Assembly: GCF_016055025.1 (NCBI RefSeq)
Contig: NZ_JAECVW010000011.1
Length of the DNA stretch: 63,643 bases
Direction: 5' to 3' (one strand)
Source of the DNA: Thermoactinomyces intermedius
Lineage (GTDB): Bacteria > Bacillota > Bacilli > Thermoactinomycetales > Thermoactinomycetaceae
The stretch's first letter is position 1, and the number at the start of each line of letters is the position of its first letter. The notes beneath the pieces were generated by a model. The model did not search any database, had not been told where the DNA came from, and saw only the letters and a list, made by a program, of their open reading frames with translations. This document shows positions 44,167-52,039 of this stretch, one piece after another. A program made the position numbers and the translations under genes.

Positions 44167-44925
44167 TTAACCGGCAGAGACTCCTCCGTCGACGATCAGG
44201 ATATGTCCAGTTACATAGCCGGCTTCGTCGGAGCACAACCAAGTTACGGATCGGGCGATGTCATCCGGGTCACCGATCCGGTGGAGGGGGATTTTGGATT
44301 CATATTGGCTTGGGGTGAATCCTGTTTGCTTGAAGACCTGTTCCAGCATCGGGGTGCGAATGGCCCCCGGGCAGATGGCGTTGATCCGGATGTTGGATTG
44401 GGCATATTCCAAGGCGGCAGATTTGGTTAAACTGATCACTCCGCTTTTGCTTGCCGAATAAACGGATGCGTTTGGATGGCCATCCAAGCCGTTAATGGAA
44501 GAGATGTTTACAATGGTGCCGGATCCTTGTTTTAACATCTGGCAAATCTGATGTTTCATACAAAGCCAGATCCCCTTCAGGTTAATTGCCATGGTGAGAT
44601 CAAAATCTTCTTCCGTGATGTCGGCCAGAGGGGCCAATTTCCCCCCGGTGCCCGCCGCATTGCATGCGAAATCCAAGCGTCCGAAGCGGTCCATGGTTGT
44701 TTGGATCATTTTCCGGACTTGCTTGTCTTGCGAAACGTCGGCTTGAACCGCAAGGGATTCTCCGCCCAAACCCCTGATCATTTCTTGTGTTTCCTCAATG
44801 TTCTCTTTCGTGCGCCCGACGACCACGACTTTTGCGCCTTTTTTGGCAAAAGCCAGGGAAGTTGCTCTTCCGATTCCGGAACCCCCGCCGGTCACCATGG
44901 CCACTTTTCCGGCAAATGGCTTCAT
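44167..44925 (-). CDS. SDR-family oxidoreductase
   Basis: 252 residues of the FabG-like classical SDR type: TGGGSGIGRATS, NAAGTGG, SSINGLDGHPNASVYSASKS (catalytic Ser, Tyr, Lys) and the C-terminal GYVTGHILIVDGGVSAG. AAAGGGG precedes ATG 44925. Probably NADP(H)-dependent, given the GRTKEN loop. The substrate is unknown. Confidence 0.86.
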   Translation of the reverse strand: MKPFAGKVAMVTGGGSGIGRATSLAFAKKGAKVVVVGRTKENIEETQEMIRGLGGESLAVQADVSQDKQVRKMIQTTMDRFGRLDFACNAAGTGGKLAPLADITEEDFDLTMAINLKGIWLCMKHQICQMLKQGSGTIVNISSINGLDGHPNASVYSASKSGVISLTKSAALEYAQSNIRINAICPGAIRTPMLEQVFKQTGFTPSQYESKIPLHRIGDPDDIARSVTWLCSDEAGYVTGHILIVDGGVSAG

Positions 44926-45128
44926 CTGTTCATCCCCTTTGCTTTTTTTGTCCGGTGTGAATCATAAATTTGCAAATAAAACAAATGATTAGCAATCATA
45001 AAAATCGTTATACTGATTGTATCTTATCATGTATGAAAAAACCTGAATGAAAAAAGTACCCTTTTTGGATCCAGGAAAAAGAGCGAAACTGCCTCGTATT
45101 TATCTCACGGGAAAGAGAGGGAACGGAT

Positions 45129-45815
45129 TTGGTGAAAGACGATTGGCATAATCCGGAGTTTGCGCTTCACTGGGATCAAACCGCTTTGGCAGGAAACCCG
45201 ACCCGGAAGGAACAGAAGGACCTGCTCATTTTTCTGCTTGAGCAAAAACTTTTTTCAAACGCAACCCTTCTGGATCTGGGGATCGGTTCGGGGCAGATCG
45301 AGGAGAAATTGTTGGCCCGAAGGGCGGATATCACGGTTATCGGAGTCGATGCTTCCAAAGCGATGCTGGACTTGGCCCGGACATGGTTGGATCCGGCGCG
45401 TTGCCAATTGATTCAGCATGATATCGGCGACACCGATACACTTGCCGTTCCAATGGTGCAAGCAGTCATAATCGTTCAGACGCTTCACCACCCGCCGCAT
45501 GACAAACAAAAGGCAGTGTACCGCTTCGTCCATCAACATCTTGAGCCAGGGGGCCTGTTCCTGATCATGGACCGCATCCAATTGCCGGATGAGGCTTTAC
45601 ATCCCGTCTGCGCGGACATGTGGGACTGGCTTGAACGGAAAACGGATCATTCCGACGGAACAACGGGGGAGGAATTTCTTAATAAATTCCAACACAAACA
45701 TGATCACCCGGCAGGATTGGAAGAGCATCTTCATTGGCTGCGGGAGTCCGGATTCACCACCACATGTTTGCATTTAGCTTTAAATCGCGCCTTGTGGGTC
45801 GGGGTGAAAGTGTGA
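45129..45815 (+). CDS. Class I SAM-dependent methyltransferase
   Basis: 228 residues. Motif I is TLLDLGIGSGQIEEKLL, motif II VIGVDASKAMLDLA, and VIIVQTLHHPPHDKQKAV follows as in small-molecule methyltransferases. Start at TTG 45129 or GTG 45132 after a GGGA-rich stretch. GTGA at the end overlaps a small downstream frame. The acceptor is unknown. Confidence 0.82.
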   Translation: MVKDDWHNPEFALHWDQTALAGNPTRKEQKDLLIFLLEQKLFSNATLLDLGIGSGQIEEKLLARRADITVIGVDASKAMLDLARTWLDPARCQLIQHDIGDTDTLAVPMVQAVIIVQTLHHPPHDKQKAVYRFVHQHLEPGGLFLIMDRIQLPDEALHPVCADMWDWLERKTDHSDGTTGEEFLNKFQHKHDHPAGLEEHLHWLRESGFTTTCLHLALNRALWVGVKV

Positions 45816-45937
45816 GAAAAGCATTGGAGAAGGAAGAACGAAGTACCGCATGGATTGCAGAGAAGGCATCACAGACGAACACGATGGACGAATCGATTGC
45901 CGTCGGACAGAATATCATGAATAAATTATTTGATTAA
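45812..45937 (+). CDS. Possible small protein, 41 residues
   Basis: GTG 45812 overlaps the methyltransferase stop. The product RKALEKEERSTAWIAEKASQ... ending NIMNKLFD is charged and protein-like but unknown. It may be the last part of a lost gene. Confidence 0.4.
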   Translation: MRKALEKEERSTAWIAEKASQTNTMDESIAVGQNIMNKLFD

Positions 45938-45947
45938 ATTCAAACAA

Positions 45948-45962
45948 GTTTGTATTGCAAAC
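45948..45962. repeat. Dispersed palindrome, copy d
   Basis: GTTTGTATTGCAAAC preceded by CAAACAA, right at the point where the truncated LysR gene loses similarity to its family. Confidence 0.55.
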
Positions 45963-46019
45963 AAACAAAACGCTTTTTTCTTTCTGCAGATTGGGTACTC
46001 ATGCAACTATCGAGCCGGA

Positions 46020-46769
46020 CGTCATCTGGAACAAGATCTGGATGTTGTTTTATTTCACAGAACGTCTGCCGGCATTGAACTGACGGAAGCCGGGGAACGT
46101 TTTTATAATCGGATTGTGCCCGTACTTGATGAGCTGAATGCGGTTCGTCAAGAGTTAAGACGATTTTGTCAAACCACGCCTGTGGCCATTGGGAGTCTGC
46201 CCAGTCTCGCGATCTATTATTTGCCGCCGAGGATCAGGGGAAACCGGTTTTCAGGCCGGTCCATGACCTTGATGATTCAAAACACCTTTTGGGAGCTGAT
46301 ACAATCCTTGCAGGAAGGAAGGCTGGATGCAGTCTTTGTGGATACATCCTATGTGGGGGATTCTTTGTGGAGTTGCGAATTGTTTATGGAGTCTTATTAT
46401 GCGGTGTTTCCTTTGCATCATCGTTTCCGTGAGCGAAAAACGGTGCATCTTTCGGAACTTTGCGATGAACCCCTCATCGTTCATCAAGCCCCTTGTGATA
46501 CAAGGAAGCATATTATCGAACAAATGGAATTGCTGGGTCGCAAGCCAAACATTATCAGTGAAGTGGCCTTTGGCGACTTTATCCTTGGAGCAGTAGCGGC
46601 AGGAATGGGAATCACGATTATTCCCGAATTGATGGCGAAAAATATTGGCCATCTCCAGCTGTTTGCTCTGCCTGTAACGGATTTCGGCAGGGAAAGGTCC
46701 ATTTCGATCGCTGCCCGTCATCGTAAACTAGGAAGGCAATTATATCAATTGATATCGACTGCAAAGTGA
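46020..46769 (+). pseudogene. LysR-type regulator lacking its DNA-binding helix
   Basis: From RHLEQDLDVVLFHRTSAGIE the sequence is a normal LysR protein (end of the winged helix, linker helix, and effector domain with FGDFILGAVAAGMGITIIPE) to its stop. The preceding 35 residues, which should contain the helix-turn-helix, are replaced by an unrelated frame that starts near copy d of the dispersed palindrome. An ATG at 45930 exists, but the product could not bind DNA. Confidence 0.75.
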
Positions 46770-46872
46770 CACCGGACTGCGGGTGGGAATCTCAACATGA
46801 TCAACAGGACCCATGTGAATGGGTGCTTACTTCTGGGATATGAACATTAACAAAAGAAACATGTGTGGGTTA

Positions 46873-46979
46873 CAACAAGAAAATCAACATATATACCTCG
46901 ATGATCCGAAAAGCGCTGCGGGGAAAGTGTGACTTATCATGAAGCGAAAAACGTTATCCAGAAATATATCCGCCAGTAA
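46873..46979 (+). pseudogene. Relic related to the pseudogene at 656-1250
   Basis: One frame reads ENQHIYLDDPKSAAGK, the next GESVTYHEAKNVIQKYIRQ and stop; the left-end pseudogene has ENQHIEYLDDPNSDGGESVT then VNEAKNIIQKYI. The DNA is clearly similar across about 100 bases. One indel in GCGGGG breaks the frame. Confidence 0.7.
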
Positions 46980-47037
46980 ACTCCAATATTATATGTGGAA
47001 AGAGTTTTTAAGGTGGTGGGAGGAGAGGGGCGCCCAT

Positions 47038-47206
47038 GGATTCTGGATGAGGGAGTAGAAGCGATGATTGAAAAAGTATCACGGACCGGAGTGTGCGAAA
47101 TCGTGTTGTCAGGATTGATGAGATAGAGCTTTTTGGAAAGATAATGGCCAAGGGCCAATTCCAAAGGATGTTTGATCGTGTTCAACAATGGATTTTGTTT
47201 GAATAA
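47038..47206 (+). pseudogene. Relic of the 75-residue gene at 48606
   Basis: The 3' part encodes AKGQFQRMFDRVQQWILFE, matching SKGKFRQMFDHVQQLNLFK of the intact gene, and upstream DNA (AAAGTATCACGGACCGGAGTGTG) matches with indels. Its terminator is also conserved. Confidence 0.7.
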
Positions 47207-47207
47207 G

Positions 47208-47235
47208 AAAAGGCCCGTGTGGGCCTTTTTTATTT
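47208..47235 (+). terminator. Terminator of the relic gene
   Basis: AAAAGGCCC and GGGCCTTTT with a GTGT loop and T tail; similar to the terminator at 48835-48857. Confidence 0.75.
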
Positions 47236-47346
47236 ATTCTCCTTTTTCTACATGCTCCAAAGTCTTTCAAATCTTCGCGAACCCACGACCCGCCATAAGC
47301 CCCAAGCCATGGTATTGTTGGGCTATCTGTATGGCCGCTTTGGGAC

Positions 47347-47814
47347 TTATCTCGAACTTTCCCCTTTGTTTATTTTCTGCCATTTTTCCAGTTCCATATT
47401 GGGGAATTCATCTGCAGTATCGATTTGAAGCGGAGAAATTAGTTCTAAAAGGTTTCCATCAGGATCTTTAAAATAGATAGCTGCATGTGCGTGAGGAACG
47501 TTTGACAATACAAGAGGTTGTCTGTCGGGTGAAAATCCAAAGAAAGGACTCACTTCAACCCCAATCGACTGTAACCATTCTTTTGCTTTTTTAATATCCT
47601 CTACATAAAAGGCAATATGACGTAAAGAAACATGATAAGGCGTATGAACTTGTTCACATTGCCATAACCCTAACCAACTCTTGCCTTTTTGAATCCAAAA
47701 AAAAGCTAAATTTTCACTCCGGTGAGCCAATTCAAGACCTAAGTTTTCATAAAACTCAATTGAACGATCTAAATCACTGACAGGCAAATGGGCTTCATAT
47801 AATCCTTGAATCAT
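47347..47814 (-). CDS. VOC-family (glyoxalase/bleomycin-resistance) protein
   Basis: 155 residues with two VOC modules: GLYEAHLPVSDLDRSIEFYE, where the first metal-ligand histidine lies, RHIAFYVEDI in the middle and AIYFKDPDGNLLELISP at the end. ATG 47814 follows GGGAGGGGAC; an upstream in-frame ATG adds residues without an SD. It may be a lactoylglutathione-lyase-like enzyme or an antibiotic-binding protein. AT-rich compared with the genes to its left. Confidence 0.84.
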   Translation of the reverse strand: MIQGLYEAHLPVSDLDRSIEFYENLGLELAHRSENLAFFWIQKGKSWLGLWQCEQVHTPYHVSLRHIAFYVEDIKKAKEWLQSIGVEVSPFFGFSPDRQPLVLSNVPHAHAAIYFKDPDGNLLELISPLQIDTADEFPNMELEKWQKINKGESSR

Positions 47815-48001
47815 TTTGTCCCCTCCCTCAATATCCGGCATAGCCGAAGGTAATAAAAATCAGAAAAATGAGGTTACTCAATCGATAACATATTTACACA
47901 CCCAGTCTTATACCCCTTTAATTATATTTTTTAAACATATTTGTTTATTAAGTGTGAAAAAGAAAAGAGAGCAACGCCATCTCTCACCCAAACATTCAAA
48001 C

Positions 48002-48110
48002 ACTCCCCGGGGAATGCCACATTCACGATCCACGTGACCATGAAGTCATCACCAGATCCTCGTTAATGAACGTCCTTAGAAGGAACAAAAAAAGCTGCCT
48101 TATTCAGGCG
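48002..48110 (+). pseudogene. Relic of the nuclease-partner gene at 55292
   Basis: 48023-48078 encodes HDPRDHEVI then MNVLRR-like sequence, matching HDPRDHEVIHRILVNVLERP of the 80-residue gene near 55480-55534; the match continues through AACGTCCTTA and AAAAAAAGCTGCCTTATTCAGGC, half of its terminator. Confidence 0.72.
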
Positions 48111-48444
48111 GAGGGGGATTTACATGATATGTTTCAGCCCATTCATGATGATCTTCAAAAAACTCCCGTACTCTTTTTTTAAACAATTCAACCACTTTAT
48201 CTCTTTCATAACGAGGCTTAGGCACACCTCGCCCACTAAAAGGATCATACCAAAAATGTTCACCTAAACCCATATTTACTGACCGGTCATAGTCATCCTC
48301 CAAAAATGACTGATCATGAATACCGACTTTTCGAATAAATAATTGCTTTGCCTCTGGTGAGCTATTCGCTTCTACAATAAAGCATTGATTATGTATTGTG
48401 TCTTGATTAACTTGTTCCCCTTCTATAACCAGATAAGAAGCCAT
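48100..48444 (-). CDS. Hypothetical protein of unknown function
   Basis: 115 residues or so from ATG 48444. NQCFIVEANSSPEAKQLFIR and EHFWYDPFSGRGVPKPRYER are distinctive, but I do not recognise them. No good SD is visible. The last codons (PPE and stop) are read from the old terminator arm of the relic at 48002-48110, so the 3' end was formed by a join. Low-GC codon use. Confidence 0.55.
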   Translation of the reverse strand: MASYLVIEGEQVNQDTIHNQCFIVEANSSPEAKQLFIRKVGIHDQSFLEDDYDRSVNMGLGEHFWYDPFSGRGVPKPRYERDKVVELFKKRVREFFEDHHEWAETYHVNPPPPE

Positions 48445-48605
48445 CAAAGTTTTAAACAGGATACCCTCAGTGATTAGATATCACTAAGGTGGATGACGCA
48501 TATTTGAAGTATGTTGAACGATTCATTATCGAAAACGAATTGTATGATTAGCCTTCCGTAATGGAGAGATTTTTTCTTTTATAGTCGAATAAGGTGAGTG
48601 GGGGG

Positions 48606-48833
48606 ATGAAAAAAGATGAAGAGATAAAAAAAGAAGAGATATGGTTTGGTCGCCTAGGGACCGCATATGAGCAAGCAGAAGCTAAGATCGAAAATATCAC
48701 GGCCCGGAATGTGCAGGTGTCGTTTAACCAAGTTGTCCAGGTGAAAGGAATACGACTGCTTGGTGAAGTGTTGTCAAAAGGGAAATTCCGTCAGATGTTT
48801 GATCATGTTCAACAATTGAATTTGTTCAAATGA
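48606..48833 (+). CDS. Small protein with decayed neighbour copy
   Basis: 75 residues, KKDEEIKKEEIWFGRLGTAY to KGKFRQMFDHVQQLNLFK. It has no recognised domain; the length and paralogous relic at 47038 suggest an immunity- or antitoxin-like small protein. ATG 48606 lies after GTGGGGGG; GTG 48594 is an alternative. It is followed at once by a terminator. Confidence 0.65.
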   Translation: MKKDEEIKKEEIWFGRLGTAYEQAEAKIENITARNVQVSFNQVVQVKGIRLLGEVLSKGKFRQMFDHVQQLNLFK

Positions 48834-48834
48834 A

Positions 48835-48857
48835 AAAAGGCCCATCACAGGCCTTTT
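48835..48857. terminator. Terminator of the 75-residue gene
   Basis: AAAAGGCC and GGCCTTTT around CATCACA; it also lies at the end of the leftward reductase gene. Confidence 0.82.
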
Positions 48858-48858
48858 C

Positions 48859-49575
48859 TTATTTGTACAGAGGATAACCGGTTATGCAAATGTCTTCACC
48901 GAAACGCTCAACAGTCACATTTTCAAGTTCTACCGCCAAAGCCATTCGTTCAAATCCTTTTCCTGAAATAGGAGTAATACTCTCTTTCCCACCGAGCAAT
49001 TTGGGAGCAATGAAGGATACCACTTTCCCAACAAGTTTGGCTTCAACCATTGACCAGTTGAGTCCACCGCCCCCCTCAAGTAAAACTGATAAAATTCCGT
49101 TTTCAGCTAAGTATTTCATGGCTTTTACCAAATCAACTTGCGGGCCGCTACCGGTACGTATAACTTTTACTCCACGATCCACAAGTTGTTTTTCTTTCTC
49201 TTCATCTGCGGCATCAGTACAAAATACCCAGGTTGGCGCTTCTTCTGTGGTCGTCACTAGTGGAGTATCCAGGGGAATACGTAAATGGCTGTCAGCAACA
49301 ATACGGGTTGGATTTTTGCCTCCACCTTCGGGTAAACGCGTTGTCAGTCTCGGGCGGTCTTTTAAAACAGTTCCGATCCCGACCATGATTCCGTCATTCC
49401 AATGACGCATGTAATGAACGTCTTTTCTCGAAAGTTCATTGGTTACCCATTTACTGTCGCCGTCAGCAGTGGCGATTTTCCCATCTAAAGTCATCGCCGT
49501 TTTGAGTGTTACCAAAGGAAAACCGGTTTTTTTGTAATATTCCAAGGCTTCCTGTTTGGTTTGTTCATGTCTCAT
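48859..49575 (-). CDS. RibD C-terminal-type reductase (dihydrofolate reductase fold)
   Basis: 238 residues covering only the reductase half of RibD: PLVTLKTAMTLDGKIATADG, GSKWVTNE-like DSKWVTNELSR, VGIGTVLKDRPRLTTR and LLEGGGGLNWSMVEA. The deaminase domain is absent. Such stand-alone enzymes reduce a pyrimidine or other NADPH substrate. It is 17 bases after the XRE-UTRA gene in one leftward operon, so that regulator likely controls it. Confidence 0.85.
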   Translation of the reverse strand: MRHEQTKQEALEYYKKTGFPLVTLKTAMTLDGKIATADGDSKWVTNELSRKDVHYMRHWNDGIMVGIGTVLKDRPRLTTRLPEGGGKNPTRIVADSHLRIPLDTPLVTTTEEAPTWVFCTDAADEEKEKQLVDRGVKVIRTGSGPQVDLVKAMKYLAENGILSVLLEGGGGLNWSMVEAKLVGKVVSFIAPKLLGGKESITPISGKGFERMALAVELENVTVERFGEDICITGYPLYK

Positions 49576-49592
49576 ATTTAGACCCCCAATAT

Positions 49593-50264
49593 CTACAAAG
49601 TAAATTTATATACAAACTTATAAAGATCCGTCCGACTAGTGAGTTGGCAGTATTCAACGAGCTTGCTGGAAGCATCAAATGTTTTCCGGGTGATTCTCGC
49701 AACAGGAACGCCTTCAGGCATTTCTAAAAGTTCACGTTCTTTTTCTGAAGGGTAATCAATGACAATTGTTTCTTCACAGGAAATCGGCTTTCTTCCAAAG
49801 GATTCCAGAGTTTTATATAAACTCAAGGTGGGATTCTGCTTTACTTCTTTCAGAATGCTTGCTAATTCCTCAAGCGGAAAGGAGTGGGGGATATACGATT
49901 TTGAGATCGAGACAGGGGTCCCGTCTCGTAGTTGCAAAACGTGGTATAACAGCACGGGTGGTTGCAACTCCCCACTCAATTCTTCCGGCATTGCATCTAA
50001 TTGCCGGAGATCAATGTATTTTTTTGTTGCTTTGCTGTGATCTCTTCCAAATCCTCTGCGTGACGACTCAAACCGACCAAGAAGCGAGTCGGTGGATACC
50101 CCAAAGAATTCAGCGATTTTTTTAATGTTCTCAATGCTTGGTTCATAAATTCCCTTTTCCCATTTCGATACTGTGGTGTTATCAATACCAAGGTGACTCG
50201 CTAATTCTGCTTGGGTCACTTTTTTTCTTTTTCTAAGCTCCTTGAGCCTGTTCGCAAAAGCCAT
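49593..50264 (-). CDS. XRE-UTRA transcriptional regulator, unusual fusion
   Basis: 223 residues. The N-terminal XRE helix-turn-helix (RLKELRKRKKVTQAELASHL through WEKGIYEPS) is joined at about residue 75 to a UTRA sensor domain (LLYHVLQLRDGTPVSISKSY, PVARITRKTFDASSKLVEYC). UTRA domains normally follow a GntR winged helix; the XRE partner is uncommon. ATG 50264 has GGAAGGAGGG upstream. It shares an operon with the RibD-type reductase and faces a divergent small gene, with possible operators between. Confidence 0.85.
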   Translation of the reverse strand: MAFANRLKELRKRKKVTQAELASHLGIDNTTVSKWEKGIYEPSIENIKKIAEFFGVSTDSLLGRFESSRRGFGRDHSKATKKYIDLRQLDAMPEELSGELQPPVLLYHVLQLRDGTPVSISKSYIPHSFPLEELASILKEVKQNPTLSLYKTLESFGRKPISCEETIVIDYPSEKERELLEMPEGVPVARITRKTFDASSKLVEYCQLTSRTDLYKFVYKFTL

Positions 50265-50340
50265 GCATTTCCCTCCTTCCTGTTTCCATCTCCGAGTACA
50301 TCTTAATATAAAGTTGATCAAATAGCAATTTAAATTATTG

Positions 50341-50450
50341 ACATTTGAGTAAGTATCGAATATTCTTAAATCAAGAACTTGAGCAAACATCAATTTATTG
50401 AGTCGTGACCTTCGTAAAAGCTGGATACTGAACTTTTAGTATTGAGCAAA
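50341..50450. promoter_or_regulatory. Divergent control region, XRE-UTRA and 58-residue gene
   Basis: TTCTT-AAATC-AAGAA (50363-50377) is a small dyad, and TTGAGCAAA occurs directly repeated at 50379-50387 and 50442-50450. These are candidate sites for the XRE-UTRA protein. Confidence 0.4.
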
Positions 50451-50473
50451 ACGCCAATCGGAGGTGGGAAGGG

Positions 50474-50650
50474 ATGAACAAATTATTGCCTTCAAAGGCA
50501 GTGAAAATTGTGAAGATTGAAACTGGGGAGAAAACAATTTATTTTCCGCTGTCGCATTTGATTCATGCAGAAATTGAGCCAGGAAAAGTGATTTTTTCCG
50601 GATTCAGTTACGATATTTTTTCTTCTGCTAATTCAGAAAAGTATGAATAG
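50474..50650 (+). CDS. Small hypothetical protein, 58 residues
   Basis: NKLLPSKAVKIVKIETGEKT to SANSEKYE, with GAGGTGGGAAGGG before ATG 50474. It looks like a small beta-rich protein. No family recognised. First gene of the rightward cluster that leads to the VirD4-like ATPase. A GC hairpin (50650-50675) follows. Confidence 0.65.
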   Translation: MNKLLPSKAVKIVKIETGEKTIYFPLSHLIHAEIEPGKVIFSGFSYDIFSSANSEKYE

Positions 50651-50766
50651 GGGGTCGGATTTGTCGACTCCCCCCAAAAAACAAAGGAGTGATCTAGTTT
50701 AAAACTGAAAAAACTTTTAGGAGATCTGATTCCCATGTATCTGGTCCAGTTGAAGCGCGGTGACAG

Positions 50767-51210
50767 ATGGAGTTTGAGAAAAAACCAGAAAAAGGACGTG
50801 AATTCATTAAAGGCTTATTTTTTCCCAGAGCTTGGGCAAACCCAGAATCTCACCCGAAAATTGGATATTTTTTCTCGGAGAATATCCCGGAAAAGCAAGG
50901 TGATTGTATCTATTTATTCGAGGACCGTTGTCGACTCGGAAATAACAGCATTGGACTAGAAAATCAAGAAAAAGAAACCGAAGTCGTGTCATTTATCTAT
51001 AAGAATGGCCAGTTAGCCCGATCGTGCACAACCGATGAAAATGGGAGAGTGATTAGTGAGTGTTTCTGTGATGACGACCAGCTCACTTACAAATTTGATT
51101 ACGATGAGCAAGGCTGGATTCGGAAAACTTTCTATGACGAAAAACAACAGGAGCGAGGCTTTTTACAATGGATAAGGTACTTTATACATTCGCTTTGCTA
51201 CTTTTTTTAA
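50767..51210 (+). CDS. Hypothetical acidic protein; 5' end uncertain
   Basis: 147 residues from ATG 50767, with ETEVVSFIYKNGQLARSCTT and FDYDEQGWIRKTFYDEKQQE, which look like real protein. A good SD (AAAGGAG) lies instead near 50685, in front of an overlapping frame (50701-50959: KLKKLLGDLIPMYLVQLKRG). Either two genes overlap or a frameshift joins the first frame's start to this one. No family recognised. Confidence 0.5.
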   Translation: MEFEKKPEKGREFIKGLFFPRAWANPESHPKIGYFFSENIPEKQGDCIYLFEDRCRLGNNSIGLENQEKETEVVSFIYKNGQLARSCTTDENGRVISECFCDDDQLTYKFDYDEQGWIRKTFYDEKQQERGFLQWIRYFIHSLCYFF

Positions 51211-51287
51211 CGATATATGTCGCGCCTGTCGTAGTAGTGGCAAGTGTTGTTTATGATTTCATTAGACGGAAGTTATTCAAGAAATAA
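51168..51287 (+). CDS. Small single-helix membrane protein
   Basis: 39 residues with one hydrophobic helix (FALLLFLTIYVAPVVVVASV) and a basic tail (RRKLFKK). ATG 51168 overlaps the end of the preceding gene; GGAG lies upstream. Part of a chain of tightly spaced membrane-protein genes. Confidence 0.6.
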   Translation: MDKVLYTFALLLFLTIYVAPVVVVASVVYDFIRRKLFKK

Positions 51288-51302
51288 GAGGGAGAGAAGA
51301 GA

Positions 51303-51611
51303 ATGGGAGCACCTGATCTCAAGGGGACGATTGCGTTTATCTCGAGCTTCGCTGATCTGTTCATGCTGTTTGCTGCTGTTGCGATTGTCATCCTAACATT
51401 TATAGCTATCTGGCAGATTGGCTTTAAAGGAAAAAAGCCTGTTAAAGTCTTTACCCAATATTTTGTTCGTATTCTCGCATTGTGGATCATCTCTTCATGC
51501 CTGATCATCATGGTTGCAGCCCAATTGATGTCCTCGTTGTGGGACAGCGTTTTATTGGTGATCGATATGGTCGGGGGCAAACTTGCAGAGGCTGCGAAAG
51601 GAGATATGTGA
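51303..51611 (+). CDS. Small membrane protein, two or three helices
   Basis: 102 residues: helices near FMLFAAVAIVILTFIAIWQI and FVRILALWIISSCLIIMVAA, with an amphipathic end. GAGGGAGAGAAG precedes ATG. It may be a pilin-like or channel-like subunit of the conjugation-type cluster. The stop overlaps the next start (TGATG). Confidence 0.68.
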   Translation: MGAPDLKGTIAFISSFADLFMLFAAVAIVILTFIAIWQIGFKGKKPVKVFTQYFVRILALWIISSCLIIMVAAQLMSSLWDSVLLVIDMVGGKLAEAAKGDM

Positions 51612-51862
51612 TGGAATTAATCCAAGGACTGATGTTTTTGAGCGGTCAGTTTGCAGTGACGGTTTTTTCAGTAATCTTCGCACCGCTAGTCATACTTATC
51701 GGTTTTCGGACCAATTGGAATATATCCAGGATGTTGAAAAAAATTGCTTCAATGCTTTTAGCCTTTATCATTGTGTCTGGCTTCTTTATATCGGTTGGAA
51801 GCTATGGTCATGAGGAAGAGGCTGAACAGTGGGAAAAAGAAGTGAAGGCGTCGAAAAAATGA
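51611..51862 (+). CDS. Small membrane protein, two helices
   Basis: 83 residues, hydrophobic LMFLSGQFAVTVFSVIFAPL and KIASMLLAFIIVSGFFISVG, then a charged end. Start overlaps the preceding stop and its own stop overlaps the next start (ATGA), so translation is coupled. Confidence 0.68.
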   Translation: MELIQGLMFLSGQFAVTVFSVIFAPLVILIGFRTNWNISRMLKKIASMLLAFIIVSGFFISVGSYGHEEEAEQWEKEVKASKK

Positions 51863-51999
51863 TTTGGTATTTAATCTTCACTATTTTCGTGGCGGTGCTC
51901 GGAGCTTTCACTTTTTGGTTTAGGAAGAGAGAAAGAGTGGAAAACCAAGCGCTAACCACCAAACCGAACACAGAAGATGTTGATGAAATAGAGGACTAG
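51859..51999 (+). CDS. Small single-helix membrane protein
   Basis: 46 residues: MIWYLIFTIFVAVLGAFTFW as one helix, then RKRERVENQ and an acidic tail. Coupled by ATGA to the gene before and 40 bases from the ATPase gene. Confidence 0.6.
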   Translation: MIWYLIFTIFVAVLGAFTFWFRKRERVENQALTTKPNTEDVDEIED

Positions 52000-52039
52000 C
52001 GAGGCAGGCTAGTCCTTTCTACTGAAAGGAGTGATCCTG

